From Psychrobacillus sp. INOP01 (lineage in GTDB: Bacteria; Bacillota; Bacilli; Bacillales_A; Planococcaceae), in NCBI RefSeq assembly GCF_018140925.1, contig NZ_CP073315.1:1426001-1490000 (forward strand): DNA of 64,000 nucleotides. The letters run 5' to 3'. The notes below the pieces were generated by a model. The model did no database searches, was not told the origin of the DNA, and saw only the letters and a program-made list of their open reading frames with translations. The position numbers and the translations under genes are program-made. Below, one piece after another: positions 1 through 8,879 of the stretch. How positions within the stretch are numbered: position 1 is the first letter of the stretch; each line of letters begins with the position of its first letter.

Positions 1-212
1 ATTATGATTTAGGGGATGTACTTCTATATTTACTATACACGAACTATTCCTCTAAAAATAAAAAAGCCCTTCCTTGGACAGAAGAACTTTCTTTAGAAAT
101 GGAAACTGTTCATTTACTAAAAAGATTATTACAAATTGATGAAGCCTATTCCACCTTAGAGAGCATTGCACAAGATATAGAAACTGCACTTTTAGCAGTC
201 ACTAAAAAATAA
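1..212 (+). CDS. C-terminal end of a gene cut by the window edge, possibly a protein kinase-like protein
   Basis: A reading frame open from base 3 to the TAA at 210-212 gives the last 69 residues of a protein whose start lies outside the window. It begins YDLGDVLLYLLYTNYSS and ends in an acidic helical tail (ESIAQDIETALLAVTKK). The YDLGDVLLYLL stretch resembles the helical C-lobe of small Ser/Thr kinase-like proteins of Bacilli, but no catalytic motif lies in this piece, so the family is a guess. That it is a real coding end is supported by codon usage and by the stop lying one base from the stop of the convergent next gene. Confidence 0.5.
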   Translation, partial: YDLGDVLLYLLYTNYSSKNKKALPWTEELSLEMETVHLLKRLLQIDEAYSTLESIAQDIETALLAVTKK

Positions 213-213
213 C

Positions 214-405
214 TTAGCTACTACTACGTCCTTTACGTTTGTAGTAGCTACTTCCGCCTAGTGGATTACGTTTATGGTGGTTACTGCTGCTACTTCCACG
301 TTTATAATAATGATTGCTGCTGCTCCCTTTACGATAGTGACCCTGCCTATGCTCACTACTCCCTCTGGATGCATTTTTGATTTGTTTCATTATTTTCTTA
401 AACAT
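214..405 (-). CDS. Small basic Ser/Lys/Arg/His-rich protein
   Basis: A 63-residue protein, almost entirely Ser, Lys, Arg, His, Tyr and Gly, with loose repeats of GSSS-NHYYKR / SSSSNHHKR / GGSSYYKRKG. An AGAGGA ribosome binding site sits 5 bases before the ATG. There is no signal peptide or membrane segment. The composition recalls spore-coat proteins of the CotG kind, which are Ser/Lys/Arg-rich and heavily phosphorylated, but no homology can be claimed from composition alone. It ends one base from the convergent cut-off gene at the window edge. The function is unknown; it may also be a general nucleic-acid-binding basic peptide. Confidence 0.45.
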   Translation of the reverse strand: MFKKIMKQIKNASRGSSEHRQGHYRKGSSSNHYYKRGSSSSNHHKRNPLGGSSYYKRKGRSSS

Positions 406-504
406 AAAATCCTCTTTTCCTATTTTAAAGTAGTCTAATATGGCTATTCAACCTGGCTCACTCAAACTGCCTTTTTGTCTTTGGAAAACGAACGACCATT
501 CTCT

Positions 505-1227
505 TTAGTTTTCCTTATTTAAAGATAATAAACGTAATCGATATGAATTCATCGCTGTTTCACCAAGTTGATCGAGTAAATTATAATTAGCAACAGCTCC
601 TACCATAGCTCCAATGCCAGGTAATAGTTGGAACATTTTAACTAGATCAATATAATCCCGGTATTCCTGTTGAAAGTCTCGCCAATCCATCTCACCAATT
701 AAGTACTTTTGTTGTTCCCAATTTTCCATAATTTCTAACGTTTCTTTTCGTTTTTCCTCACTAGAAAAAGCTAGAAGAAATATATGCAAAATATAAAGTC
801 GTTCCTCGTATTCATCCGTATCAAATCCATAAGTTGCTGCCGCTTCAAATAGGAATTTCATTTTAATAGATAATAGTAGTGGAAAGTCAGCGAGTCCCAG
901 AAGAATACCCCCCGCTCCCGTTCCTGCTCCTTCTACTACAGCTGTTTTCCGGAACGTAGTGAGTTTTTCCTTTAAAAGTTCATCCCGCTCCTGAAGGCTA
1001 AGTTTTAGTGCCAATCTTTTTTTTAGCTTTATATTCGACCCAACGAGCGTCGCCTTCACCATATTTTTAATGCTCTCCGTCATCACTTGATGGACCTTTT
1101 CAGGGATAAGTCCGTTAATCTTTGTTTGTACATTTTTAGACGTACGACCTATTAATCCTGTTCGTTTAGTCATTTTCCTCTTCCAAAGAAATAGTTCCTC
1201 CTCAACCTTCCATCTATACGCATCCAT
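505..1227 (-). CDS. EcsC family protein
   Basis: This 240-residue protein matches the EcsC family in its central Gly/Ala-rich segment (VVEGAGTGAGGILLGLADFPLLLSIK in pieces, about residues 97-122), the following KMKFLFEAAATYGFD motif, and the C-terminal LLPGIGAMVGAVANYNLLDQLGETA block. The biochemical role of the family is unclear. In B. subtilis ecsC sits with the EcsAB ABC exporter, whereas many Bacilli carry stand-alone paralogues like this one. The start is supported by AAGGGG seven bases before the ATG. No partner transporter is adjacent, so its role here is open. Confidence 0.85.
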   Translation of the reverse strand: MDAYRWKVEEELFLWKRKMTKRTGLIGRTSKNVQTKINGLIPEKVHQVMTESIKNMVKATLVGSNIKLKKRLALKLSLQERDELLKEKLTTFRKTAVVEGAGTGAGGILLGLADFPLLLSIKMKFLFEAAATYGFDTDEYEERLYILHIFLLAFSSEEKRKETLEIMENWEQQKYLIGEMDWRDFQQEYRDYIDLVKMFQLLPGIGAMVGAVANYNLLDQLGETAMNSYRLRLLSLNKEN

Positions 1228-1259
1228 CTTTTAACCCCTTATCTATTACTATTATGATT

Positions 1260-1530
1260 CATTATATCTTATTACAGCTGCGTTCAAATGAGCCTTGAGT
1301 TCGGCTGTATCTCCGCCTGAAGATGTATTTACGAAAAAGTACAAACGCTATATTCTTTGCCCACCTGGAAATGTTTATAGAGCTTAGCGCAAGCTCCATT
1401 CTACTAAAAACTATTCTAAATCGTTTCTACACGCTGTCAGCTGTAATTAGAAAATTATTATAAGATACCGCTGATTTCCGTTTCAAGCGGACGCTTTCTA
1501 CTACAATCACAAATAATGTAGCAACTAAGT
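1260..1530. repeat. Gene-free stretch resembling a dispersed intergenic repeat
   Basis: The 454 bases between the EcsC gene and the next gene hold no convincing reading frame. The part around 1460-1500 (CGCTGATTTCCG followed by AAGCGGACGCTTTC) and the GAGCTTAGCGCAAGCTC palindrome near 1380-1397 look like the GC-richer dispersed repeats common between genes in Planococcaceae and Bacillaceae. Base composition is visibly higher in G+C than the surroundings. A similar stretch occurs at 57430-57590. The assignment is by resemblance only. Confidence 0.3.
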
Positions 1531-1627
1531 ACTAATTTAAGTTGAGCCTTACCATTAAACATGATGAACATTACTCATATTATTTCTTAAAAACCAGGAA
1601 CACTGTGTTCACAACAGGATATAATTG

Positions 1628-1665
1628 TTAAAAAACATGATACCTATTGTGTCAGGTACCATGTT
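1628..1665 (-). terminator. Intrinsic terminator downstream of the first DUF1292 gene
   Basis: The inverted arms AACATGATACCT (1634-1645) and AGGTACCATGTT (1654-1665) form a hairpin with two mismatches. Read on the minus strand it is followed by a run of T (bases 1629-1635 on the plus strand are A). It lies 17 bases beyond the stop codon of the gene at 1682-1981. Confidence 0.6.
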
Positions 1666-1681
1666 CTAATTTTATAAGTTA

Positions 1682-1981
1682 TTATCTTTTTTTCTGTTTA
1701 GTAAAGTTATTTTTCTCTAGTTTGATATACGCTGCTGTTACATTTTCAAACTCTTCTTCGCTTTCCATCATGACAAAGTTATTATCATTCTCTACTCGGA
1801 AGAAGAAAATCCCAATTTCATCTTCTGAATCTTCTTTTATATCTTCTATAAAGCTAACTGCTACGTATTCGGTGTCATCTACACTTAAATAGCCTAAAAC
1901 CTTCAGTTCCTGCTCTTGGTCATTTTCGTCTAACACCTTAAACGTACCGCCAACTTCCAGTTTACCTTCATTTTGTAACAT
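1682..1981 (-). CDS. DUF1292 family protein (YrzB-like)
   Basis: A 99-residue acidic protein with the DUF1292 pattern: short beta-strand segments VLDENDQEQELKVLGYLSVDD, then EYVAVSF and the DEIGIFFFRVE block, closing with EEEFENVTAAY. B. subtilis YrzB belongs to this family; no biochemical function is known. A perfect AGGAGG lies eight bases before the ATG. It follows a paralogue at 2058-2348, with a hairpin terminator between them, so the two are probably separate or only partly coupled transcripts. The basic tail KQKKR is not seen in the paralogue. Confidence 0.8.
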   Translation of the reverse strand: MLQNEGKLEVGGTFKVLDENDQEQELKVLGYLSVDDTEYVAVSFIEDIKEDSEDEIGIFFFRVENDNNFVMMESEEEFENVTAAYIKLEKNNFTKQKKR

Positions 1982-2021
1982 TCCATTTACCTCCTAGCAA
2001 ACCTTTTCTAGATGTGAATTA

Positions 2022-2047
2022 AAAAAAGAGGAAATCAGCCTCTCTTT
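2022..2047 (-). terminator. Intrinsic terminator between the two DUF1292 genes
   Basis: The arms AAAGAGG (2025-2031) and CCTCTCTTT (2038-2046) pair around a short loop. On the minus strand the hairpin is followed by seven T residues. It lies just beyond the stop codon of the gene at 2058-2348. Confidence 0.6.
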
Positions 2048-2057
2048 TCCAATTCCC

Positions 2058-2348
2058 CTATTCTTCGTCCTCTATTGCTTCTTCAGCCTCAAGAAATGCT
2101 GCAGATACTTTTTCAAATTCTTCATCCGTTTCAATTTCCGCTAAGTCTTCTCCTTCAACCACTTGGAAAAAGAATACGTCCATGTCTTCGTCTGTTTCTT
2201 CTTGAGTATCCTCTGCAAATGCAACAGCTGCATATTCTTTATCTTCAATTGTTAATAGCCCGATTACTTCGATTTCTTGCTCGCGATCATCTTCATCTAA
2301 TACCGTTAGGATTTCTCCCACTTCGATGCTACCCATTTTTTCTTCCAT
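2058..2348 (-). CDS. DUF1292 family protein (YrzB-like), paralogue
   Basis: A 96-residue, strongly acidic protein. It shares with the following gene the order VLDEDDREQEIEVIGLL, DKEYAAVAF, DVFFFQVV and DEEFEKVSAAF, so the two are tandem paralogues. AGGAGG is found eight bases before the ATG at 2348; an internal ATG four codons on has no ribosome binding site of its own. As for the family in general, no reaction is known. In B. subtilis the single yrzB copy sits in an alaS-yrrK region, which is not seen here. Confidence 0.82.
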   Translation of the reverse strand: MEEKMGSIEVGEILTVLDEDDREQEIEVIGLLTIEDKEYAAVAFAEDTQEETDEDMDVFFFQVVEGEDLAEIETDEEFEKVSAAFLEAEEAIEDEE

Positions 2349-2675
2349 TCAAAATTCCTCCTAGTATTGTTACGTTATTTTTTCTAACCATTCACTTACC
2401 CGTTACCGCTTGCATTTACACAAAATTTATTTGATTTGTTTACCCATATAGTATTTCACGTACCTATGGTTTTATTCGTGGCTCCATGCATATTCAAATC
2501 ATCTCACATTCGCTAGCCTTTAGCAAAATCCTATTTCTTTTCGAATTATATGCTAATGACACACGATATAATTCTACAAGAATGAACGTTTTCTTTAGCT
2601 CTAATATCTTCAACCTTGAATGATAACGAGCTAAGTTGGAAATAATTAAATAAACATTAAGGAAGAGGAATTTTG

Positions 2676-4172
2676 ATGAAAACAGCAGATCTTCATTTAA
2701 AAGAACTTATTAAATCCTATGAATTTCTACCATCATCACTTGAAGAGAAAACAAAAATATTGAAAGAAATCTATAAAAATTGTGATGATATAGTTTTTCA
2801 TCCTTTTTTCTCTAAACAATCTGCTTATCTTCTCATTTTTGTGAGTGGATTATGCGACGAAGAAAAGATCCACGAACATATTATTAGACCCATACAACAT
2901 TCAAGCATAGCATCATCAGATTTAACGTTGACTATATCTCATGTAACAAATATAACAAATGCAAAGATTCTTTCTAATACACTAGAAATCATTCAAGAGA
3001 TTGCAGATGGAAATACCATTCTCTTTAATGATATAGAAAATCAGGCAGTTACCTATCGTATTTCGAGTTATGAAAAAAGATCGATTGAAGAGCCTCAAGC
3101 AGAATCTGTTGTGATTGGGTCAAGAGAAGGATTTATTGAGTCTGTCAGTACAAACTTATCTCTTGTTAGAAGAAAAATAAAGACTCCTTCTCTAAAAATG
3201 AGTTCTATGGTAATCGGAACATATTCTCATACTTCTATTTATATATCTTATATCGAAGGTATTGCCAATTTACAGATTGTAGAAGATGTGAAGGAAAGGT
3301 TATCGAAGATTAATATTGATGCCGTTCTTTCTAATGCTTCTATTGAAGAAGCATTAGAAAATAATTGGTCCTCTCTGTTTCCACAAGTCCAATACAGCGA
3401 ACGACCGGAAGTAGTAGCCGCAGCTCTTTTAGAGGGAAGAGTAGCTATTTTTATAGATGGTATTCCATTTGTTTTAATGGTTCCAGTTACTCTCTTTACT
3501 CTTTTGCAATCTCCTGAAGATTACACAGAAAGGTTTATCAACGGAACGCTAGGTAGGTGGCTCAGATATTTTTCTCTAATGGTTGCAGTACTCGCCCCAT
3601 CTGCCTATATAGCGATTTTGACTTTTCATCAAGAAATGATCCCTACTACTCTTTTACTGCGAATAGCACAGAGTAGAGAGGAAATTCCTTTTCCTGCATT
3701 CTTAGAAGCTTTGCTCATGCAAGTAATATTTGAAGTACTTCGAGAGGCTGGGATTCGTTTACCAAAACAAATGGGTTCTACGGTCAGTATAGTAGGAACA
3801 TTGGTCATTGGACAAGCAGCGATTCAAGCAGGACTTGTTTCAGCACCTATGGTTATGATTGTTGCTATTACTGGTATTTCCTCATTTTTGTTACCTCAGT
3901 ATCCACTAAGTATAGTACTAAGATGGATTCCCTTTCCGATAATGTTTCTTTCTGGAATGCTGGGGCTAGTTGGTCTGATGTTAGGAGTTTTAATAGTTGC
4001 TAGTCATCTTTGTTCACTAAGATCATTCGGTCTATCTTATTTAGCACCCTTGACTCCAAATGATTCTTCTTTGTTAAAGGATGTTTTAATAAGAGTACCA
4101 CTTAAATACATGAAAAAAAGACCGACCATCTATTCATCCATTAATCCTAATCGACGAAATGAAGGGAAATAA
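2676..4172 (+). CDS. Spore germination protein, GerA family (receptor A subunit)
   Basis: A 498-residue A subunit of a GerA-type germinant receptor, which sits in the spore inner membrane and starts germination when it senses small nutrients. A soluble N-terminal half (roughly 1-250) with the family block GSREGFIES leads into the conserved RPEVVAAALLEGRVAIFIDGIP region and then membrane segments from about residue 250 (for instance PFVLMVPVTLFTLLQSPEDY, LMVAVLAPSAYIAI, VSIVGTLVIGQAAI). The ATG at 2676 is chosen over a TTG three bases earlier because AGGAAGAGGA sits at normal distance from it. It is first in an A-C-B operon, and the next gene starts immediately after its stop. The germinant cannot be read from sequence. 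Confidence 0.95.
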   Translation: MKTADLHLKELIKSYEFLPSSLEEKTKILKEIYKNCDDIVFHPFFSKQSAYLLIFVSGLCDEEKIHEHIIRPIQHSSIASSDLTLTISHVTNITNAKILSNTLEIIQEIADGNTILFNDIENQAVTYRISSYEKRSIEEPQAESVVIGSREGFIESVSTNLSLVRRKIKTPSLKMSSMVIGTYSHTSIYISYIEGIANLQIVEDVKERLSKINIDAVLSNASIEEALENNWSSLFPQVQYSERPEVVAAALLEGRVAIFIDGIPFVLMVPVTLFTLLQSPEDYTERFINGTLGRWLRYFSLMVAVLAPSAYIAILTFHQEMIPTTLLLRIAQSREEIPFPAFLEALLMQVIFEVLREAGIRLPKQMGSTVSIVGTLVIGQAAIQAGLVSAPMVMIVAITGISSFLLPQYPLSIVLRWIPFPIMFLSGMLGLVGLMLGVLIVASHLCSLRSFGLSYLAPLTPNDSSLLKDVLIRVPLKYMKKRPTIYSSINPNRRNEGK

Positions 4173-5336
4173 ATGCTTAAAAAATATCATAGTTCTTTAA
4201 AAATATATATTTCACTTATATTAACTTCAATTATTCTCTCCGGTTGTTGGGACGTAATGGAAGTCAACGACCTAGCAATAGTAATTGCTACAGGTATTGA
4301 TCAAATAGAGGATGAGCAAATAGAAGTTACCTTTTTGTTATATGTACCTAATCCTTCAGGCGGGGCGAGTGGGGAAGAAAGTGGCTCTAGTAAAAATTCC
4401 TATTCAGTTTCAATGACTGGAGATACATTTTCAGATGCAGTTATGAAGCTGGAATCAGAAGTTCCTAGAGAAATTTTTTGGGGACACTCAAATATTTTTA
4501 TCTTTGGGAGTGAGCTTGCAAAAAATGAACTTGGTAAGCAGCTTGATTTTCTAGTTAGAACTGCTGAACCAAGAGAACAATCCCAAATTTATATTAGCCA
4601 AGACAAAGCTAAAGTAGAAATAAATAAATTTGTCAATATAAATACCGCCGAATTGTTTAGTAAAATTCCAAAGTCTCGTTATTTAAAATCTATTACATTA
4701 AAAGATACAGAGGAAATGCTTGTAAATAATTCTCAAGCTGGCCTCATTCCTGTTAGCGATACTAACAGTATTAAAACTTCAGCAGATACAATCGACTCTT
4801 TTGCGGTCAAAGGGTCTGCTATTATCTATCAAGGAAAAATGATTTCAATTATTTCAGGGGAAAAAGATATTGGCAGTCAATGGTTGTTATTTCCGAAGAC
4901 AAATATTCCTATTACCATTAATCCTGTTGAGAAAAATGGTAAAGTGACTGCACAAACAAGTAAAAAATCCATTAAAGTTACACCCCTTTTAGAAGAAGAA
5001 AAATGGAGAATAAAGCTTAAAGTAAATTCAGACTTAGTAATTCTACAAAATTCCACAAATCTCGACATATATAATACATCCGTTAAGAATCAATTAGAAA
5101 AAGAGTTTTCTAAGAAAATAAAAGGGGATATAGAAGATTTCTTAAATCATATACAAAAAGATTTAAGAGCTGATGTCCTTCAATTCTATGAAGCATTTCA
5201 TCGTAGCTATCCTAAAGAAACGGATGATGTAAAAGAAAACTGGGAAGAACAATATGAAAATATAGAAGTATCAATTCAAGTGGAAGTAAATATTAAAAAT
5301 CCAGGAGTTACAAATCTTAATATCGAGAAAAAATAG
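4173..5336 (+). CDS. Spore germination lipoprotein, Ger(x)C family (receptor C subunit)
   Basis: This 387-residue C subunit is anchored by a lipid on the outer face of the spore inner membrane. The signal peptide ends in the lipobox LSGC (Cys about residue 25) followed by WDVMEVNDLAIVIATGID, the typical start of mature GerC proteins. Later family blocks include WGHSNIFIFG and GSAIIYQGKMI. Its ATG directly follows the stop codon of the A subunit, and GAAGGG at the end of that gene serves as ribosome binding site, so the two are translated in coupled fashion. The protein completes the receptor with the flanking A and B genes. Confidence 0.93.
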   Translation: MLKKYHSSLKIYISLILTSIILSGCWDVMEVNDLAIVIATGIDQIEDEQIEVTFLLYVPNPSGGASGEESGSSKNSYSVSMTGDTFSDAVMKLESEVPREIFWGHSNIFIFGSELAKNELGKQLDFLVRTAEPREQSQIYISQDKAKVEINKFVNINTAELFSKIPKSRYLKSITLKDTEEMLVNNSQAGLIPVSDTNSIKTSADTIDSFAVKGSAIIYQGKMISIISGEKDIGSQWLLFPKTNIPITINPVEKNGKVTAQTSKKSIKVTPLLEEEKWRIKLKVNSDLVILQNSTNLDIYNTSVKNQLEKEFSKKIKGDIEDFLNHIQKDLRADVLQFYEAFHRSYPKETDDVKENWEEQYENIEVSIQVEVNIKNPGVTNLNIEKK

Positions 5337-5346
5337 AGCAGGTGTT

Positions 5347-6450
5347 ATGATTTTGAATGATAATGTATTGACACATAAACAATTATTTTGGTTATTTTTA
5401 AGTATGCAGGTAATAATGAATATGCTGCTTACACCCTCAGGATCAATTAAAATAGCCAAACAAGATGCTTGGTTGTCCGCTTTAGTAGCAATATTAATTT
5501 CCTTACTAACTTTGTGGATTTCTACTAAAGTGTGCACTAGATATCCAACTATGGATTTTCATGAAATTATAGAAACAATTGTAGGAAAATGGTTCGGTAG
5601 ACTGTTATCCATACTTTTATTAATATCTTTTACTGTTATTTTAGCAGTCATGCTTAGACAATACGGAGAATTTGTATCGGGCACAATTTTACCAAAGACA
5701 CCTATTAGTGTAATAATATTATGTATCTTAGCCACTGCCATTTACCCAACTTTTCATGGATTAGGGGTTATAGGTCGTCTAGCAGAGATATTTGGCCCCA
5801 TTCTTTTGTTGGGAATTATATCTCCTATTCTACTCGGTATAGTAAATATGGATTTAAAACATCTACTACCTTTTTGGTACGACAGTGGCATTTTAGATAT
5901 TTTAACCGGTTCCTTAGGACCTGCTGCTTTTCTGACGGATTGTGTATTAATTTTATGGATTTTTAATCTTAGTGAATTTCATCCAAAAAAAGAAAAATTT
6001 TTGATGTGGAGTATTCTTACAAGTGGTTTACTATATTTGCTAACTGTTACGTCGATCATTACTACATTCGGAGTTAAAATCGCTTCTACTCATCTATATC
6101 CATTTTTAATTTTAGAAAGGTACATTTCAATTTTCGGCATCATTGAAAATTTAGATGCAATTGTAATAACGGTTTGGATATTAAGCATCTTCTTGAAAAT
6201 TTGTTTATATTTATTTGTAACTAGCTACGGTTTTTCAAGGTATACCTTAAAAAAGAATAGACAAAAAATGGTTTTTTATATAGCTGGTATAGCCTACCTT
6301 CTTTCTCTACTTCCAAGGAATGTTGTTGAAATCTCTGTCGAGTTTCCTCAAGTAGTTGCAATACCATTTATTTTACCTTTTTGGGTAGTTCTCCCCTTAT
6401 TTCTCAGCCTAATAATTTTTATAAAAGATAAAATAAATAAGACCCAATAA
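5347..6450 (+). CDS. Spore germination protein, GerB family (receptor B subunit, endospore germination permease)
   Basis: A 367-residue integral membrane protein of the APC-like GerB family, the likely germinant-binding subunit. About ten membrane segments can be picked out, starting with QLFWLFLSMQVIMNMLL, and the family signature is seen in LTPSGSIKIAKQDAWLSALVA. It lies ten bases after the C subunit in the same operon. The C-terminal end IIFIKDKINKTQ is short and basic, as usual. All three receptor subunits are full length, so this looks like a working receptor. Confidence 0.93.
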   Translation: MILNDNVLTHKQLFWLFLSMQVIMNMLLTPSGSIKIAKQDAWLSALVAILISLLTLWISTKVCTRYPTMDFHEIIETIVGKWFGRLLSILLLISFTVILAVMLRQYGEFVSGTILPKTPISVIILCILATAIYPTFHGLGVIGRLAEIFGPILLLGIISPILLGIVNMDLKHLLPFWYDSGILDILTGSLGPAAFLTDCVLILWIFNLSEFHPKKEKFLMWSILTSGLLYLLTVTSIITTFGVKIASTHLYPFLILERYISIFGIIENLDAIVITVWILSIFLKICLYLFVTSYGFSRYTLKKNRQKMVFYIAGIAYLLSLLPRNVVEISVEFPQVVAIPFILPFWVVLPLFLSLIIFIKDKINKTQ

Positions 6451-6595
6451 ATACTCTTTTATTATTCATTTTTTCTTTAATTATCCTAGCAGGGTTTACG
6501 CCAACCATTACATTGTTCTGGATATTACGATGGATACGGTAGCTATGGATTAATAACAGCTATGCCGCCTATTCAAACATTGCGACTGGATTCCC

Positions 6596-7126
6596 TCAAC
6601 TTATTTCGGCATCCTGTAAAATCCAGTCTACCGCGCTTAATAAATCTGGAAAAACAGCATCCGCAAGAGGATCACTTTTGCCTAAGAAAACACCTTTTGT
6701 ACCTGCTTTCTTTCCGGCAATAATATCTGTGTCGGTATCACCTACCATATAGGATTTAGACAAATCAATATTATATTTTTTACCAAGATCTGCGATTAAT
6801 TTGCTGTTTGGCTTGCGACATGCACAACCAGATTTCGGCTTATGAGGACAATAGACTGCTTCATGAATGGTGGCACCTTCCTTTTTTAGTTGTGCAATCA
6901 TATAGTCATGAATTTTTTGCAGTTGAGATTCCTTCATAAATCCCAATCCTACTCCTCCTTGATTGGTTACGACAAATATATAATCGAAGAAAGCATTCAA
7001 TTTCTTAATGGCTTCGGGGACACCTTGTAAAAAGTAAAGTTCCTCTGGTTTGTTCACAAATTTAACCCGTTCTGATAGCACCTCATTTATAACGCCATCG
7101 CGATCTAAGAATACTGCATTCTTCAT
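6596..7126 (-). CDS. HAD-IIIA phosphatase, GmhB/HisB-N type
   Basis: A HAD-superfamily phosphatase of 176 residues. The catalytic DxD loop is FLDRDGVINE near the start, motif II is VTNQGG, and motif III/IV lies at GDTDTDI. A zinc-binding loop YCPHKPKSGCACRK matches the D-glycero-D-manno-heptose-1,7-bisphosphate 7-phosphatase (GmhB) and histidinol-phosphatase subgroup. No heptose or histidine genes are nearby, so the substrate is not known. The ATG at 7126 is preferred: a GTG nine bases further out would overlap its own AAGGG. It is a single gene with flanking gaps of about 100 bases or more. Confidence 0.85.
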   Translation of the reverse strand: MKNAVFLDRDGVINEVLSERVKFVNKPEELYFLQGVPEAIKKLNAFFDYIFVVTNQGGVGLGFMKESQLQKIHDYMIAQLKKEGATIHEAVYCPHKPKSGCACRKPNSKLIADLGKKYNIDLSKSYMVGDTDTDIIAGKKAGTKGVFLGKSDPLADAVFPDLLSAVDWILQDAEIS

Positions 7127-7240
7127 GTACAACACACCCTTGTTTAAGATTTACTTATTACTAATAAATTGTTCCCTGAAATGACTTTTTTATTTTATTT
7201 TACAGGCACCCAAAATAATTATAAGCCCCAGACTCAAATC

Positions 7241-7723
7241 CTAAACTCGGTAAATCATCGTAATAGAAGTCCCAGATATTCCATAATCTTTAAAACCTAA
7301 CTGCTTATAGATATAAACCGCATGCGTGTTTTCAGGGTCTACACTTAAGGATAATGATTTATATCCATCCTCCTTAGCCTGCTGGATGATCTTTTTCATA
7401 AGCAATGTCCCTATTCCTAATCCTCTGGCTTCTTTAGTAACTGCTATTCCTAATTCAGGAGTTCTATTATCTACAAAGCCATATCCCTTATTTGATTCAT
7501 CAAACAATCTATACCAAACGGCTCCTACAGCTCTGTTATTCTCATCAATTGCTATTAATGCTGTATCACCTTTTCTTCCCCATTCTTCATAGTACTTTTT
7601 TATAGAAGGGGAGTTTAATAGCTCCACTTTATTCTTTATATTCTCCGGAATATAAATAGATTCATAAAGCATATCCTTCAAGAATTCCAGTTCGTTTTTC
7701 TCTAAATTTCTAATACTCAACAA
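7241..7723 (-). CDS. GNAT family N-acetyltransferase
   Basis: A 160-residue GNAT acetyltransferase. The acetyl-CoA binding motif A is seen as ELGIAVTKEARGLGIGTLL (the R/Q-x-x-G-x-G/A pattern), followed by motif B VDPENTHAVYIYKQLGF, both typical of the family. The substrate cannot be inferred. The start is a TTG at 7723 with GAGGTGA seven bases upstream; a second TTG follows directly. It stands alone on the minus strand between the HAD gene and a lipoprotein gene. Confidence 0.85.
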   Translation of the reverse strand: MLSIRNLEKNELEFLKDMLYESIYIPENIKNKVELLNSPSIKKYYEEWGRKGDTALIAIDENNRAVGAVWYRLFDESNKGYGFVDNRTPELGIAVTKEARGLGIGTLLMKKIIQQAKEDGYKSLSLSVDPENTHAVYIYKQLGFKDYGISGTSITMIYRV

Positions 7724-7790
7724 AGTAAAGTCACCTCATATATCAGCATATTGCTTACTTCTACTAATCTAGAATTATCCCTGCAAGTTC

Positions 7791-8255
7791 TTATTGTATT
7801 TCTACAACAAACGTATAAGATACTTCTCCATTTGACCATTCTGCAAGTATTTCATATACATCCTTTCCGGCACTTTCTGGTGCTTTGATTTGGTTATTAT
7901 TTACTGACACTTCTTTTTGTCTTCCGTTTTCATCCCAAAGATAAGCAGTTATCGTTGGTTCATCTTCTATATTTATATGAATAGTGTCACTCTGGCCGAT
8001 TTGAATTGCATCAAAGTTCTCCGCAATTTGATAGGGTGAAGCTGAATCAGTTTCTATAACTTCTGTCTCCATTCCTCGTTTTCTTTCCCATCTATAATTC
8101 CCCATTGCCATATCATATTGTTGCCCATTAACTTCTATTGTTCCTGTCATTGTAGGCGGAAAATCATTTTCGCTTTCTTGTTTACTTGATTCGGACGAAC
8201 AAGCTGTCATTACTAGCGATAAGCCTAACAAAATGACTACTAAAATTCCTTTCAT
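7791..8255 (-). CDS. Small secreted lipoprotein of unknown function
   Basis: A 154-residue protein with an N-terminal signal peptide (ILVVILLGLSLV) and a lipobox MTAC followed by SSESSKQESE, the usual flexible lipoprotein linker. The mature part appears all-beta, with blocks such as GTIEVNGQQYDMAMGNYRW and a C-terminal EVSYTFVVEIQ strand, suggesting an immunoglobulin-like or similar sandwich fold. I recognise no named family beyond similarity in layout to many uncharacterised Bacillus lipoproteins. A GGGGGAT-type ribosome binding site lies before the ATG. Confidence 0.75.
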   Translation of the reverse strand: MKGILVVILLGLSLVMTACSSESSKQESENDFPPTMTGTIEVNGQQYDMAMGNYRWERKRGMETEVIETDSASPYQIAENFDAIQIGQSDTIHINIEDEPTITAYLWDENGRQKEVSVNNNQIKAPESAGKDVYEILAEWSNGEVSYTFVVEIQ

Positions 8256-8405
8256 AAGATAATCCCCCTTTATAAAAGTTAGACTATAAATACTAAATAA
8301 TGTTACATCTTTTTACCAAAAAAAGTTGAAAACCAACATTTGCTGATTTCCAACTCTAATTTTACTTCATATAATTTTGAACTTGTTCGTAGCTTGAAAA
8401 TAAAT

Positions 8406-8861
8406 TCATCTATCTTTCTCCGCTATCTTTTTTAGTTCCATGGATCGGGAAATAATGAAATTTTTCATATATCTTTCTAAAAATAATTTATCTGCCAGTA
8501 TTCCTAGAATGCCAAACGGAGACTTATAGAGAAATGTATCAATCATTAACGTGCCTTCAGATACTTCTAGAAAATCATGCGTATGAATAAACGAATGAAA
8601 AGCGCCCTTTATCATAGAATCTTTAAATTGATTTGGCCTATCCATCCATACTATTTTAGCAGTGAGCCTCTGCCGAATACAGAAATGTGTTGCTTCCCAG
8701 GTGACTATGTCGCCTTCCTCTAGTAAACCTCCCGTTACTCCTCCCACTGCTTTTTCGTTTGTATGGGAGGTTGTTTTTGTATGTACTTCCACGTTCCTTG
8801 CCAAGTCAAAACAAATTTCTTTCGGAGCATTTATGATTTGTTTATGTACAATTTTAGGCAA
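8406..8861 (-). CDS. SRPBCC / START-like domain protein
   Basis: A 151-residue protein whose start VHKQIINAPKEICFDLARNVEVH and middle GDIVTWEATHF fit the SRPBCC ligand-binding fold (polyketide cyclase/dehydrase and cell-division inhibitor-like group). Proteins of this type bind hydrophobic ligands, and the specific role is rarely known. The start is a TTG at 8861 with AAGGGGGT about six bases upstream. It is followed after a small gap by the NUDIX gene upstream on the same strand, so the two may be cotranscribed. Confidence 0.75.
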   Translation of the reverse strand: MPKIVHKQIINAPKEICFDLARNVEVHTKTTSHTNEKAVGGVTGGLLEEGDIVTWEATHFCIRQRLTAKIVWMDRPNQFKDSMIKGAFHSFIHTHDFLEVSEGTLMIDTFLYKSPFGILGILADKLFLERYMKNFIISRSMELKKIAEKDR

Positions 8862-8879
8862 GTACTTACCCCCTTATTA

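Noticed and set aside
6490-6600. Plus-strand stretch with Gly/Tyr codons (GYYDGYGSYGL) resembling small sporulation proteins
   Set aside because: No start codon or ribosome binding site, and the frame runs into the HAD gene on the other strand; too short to support even as a remnant.
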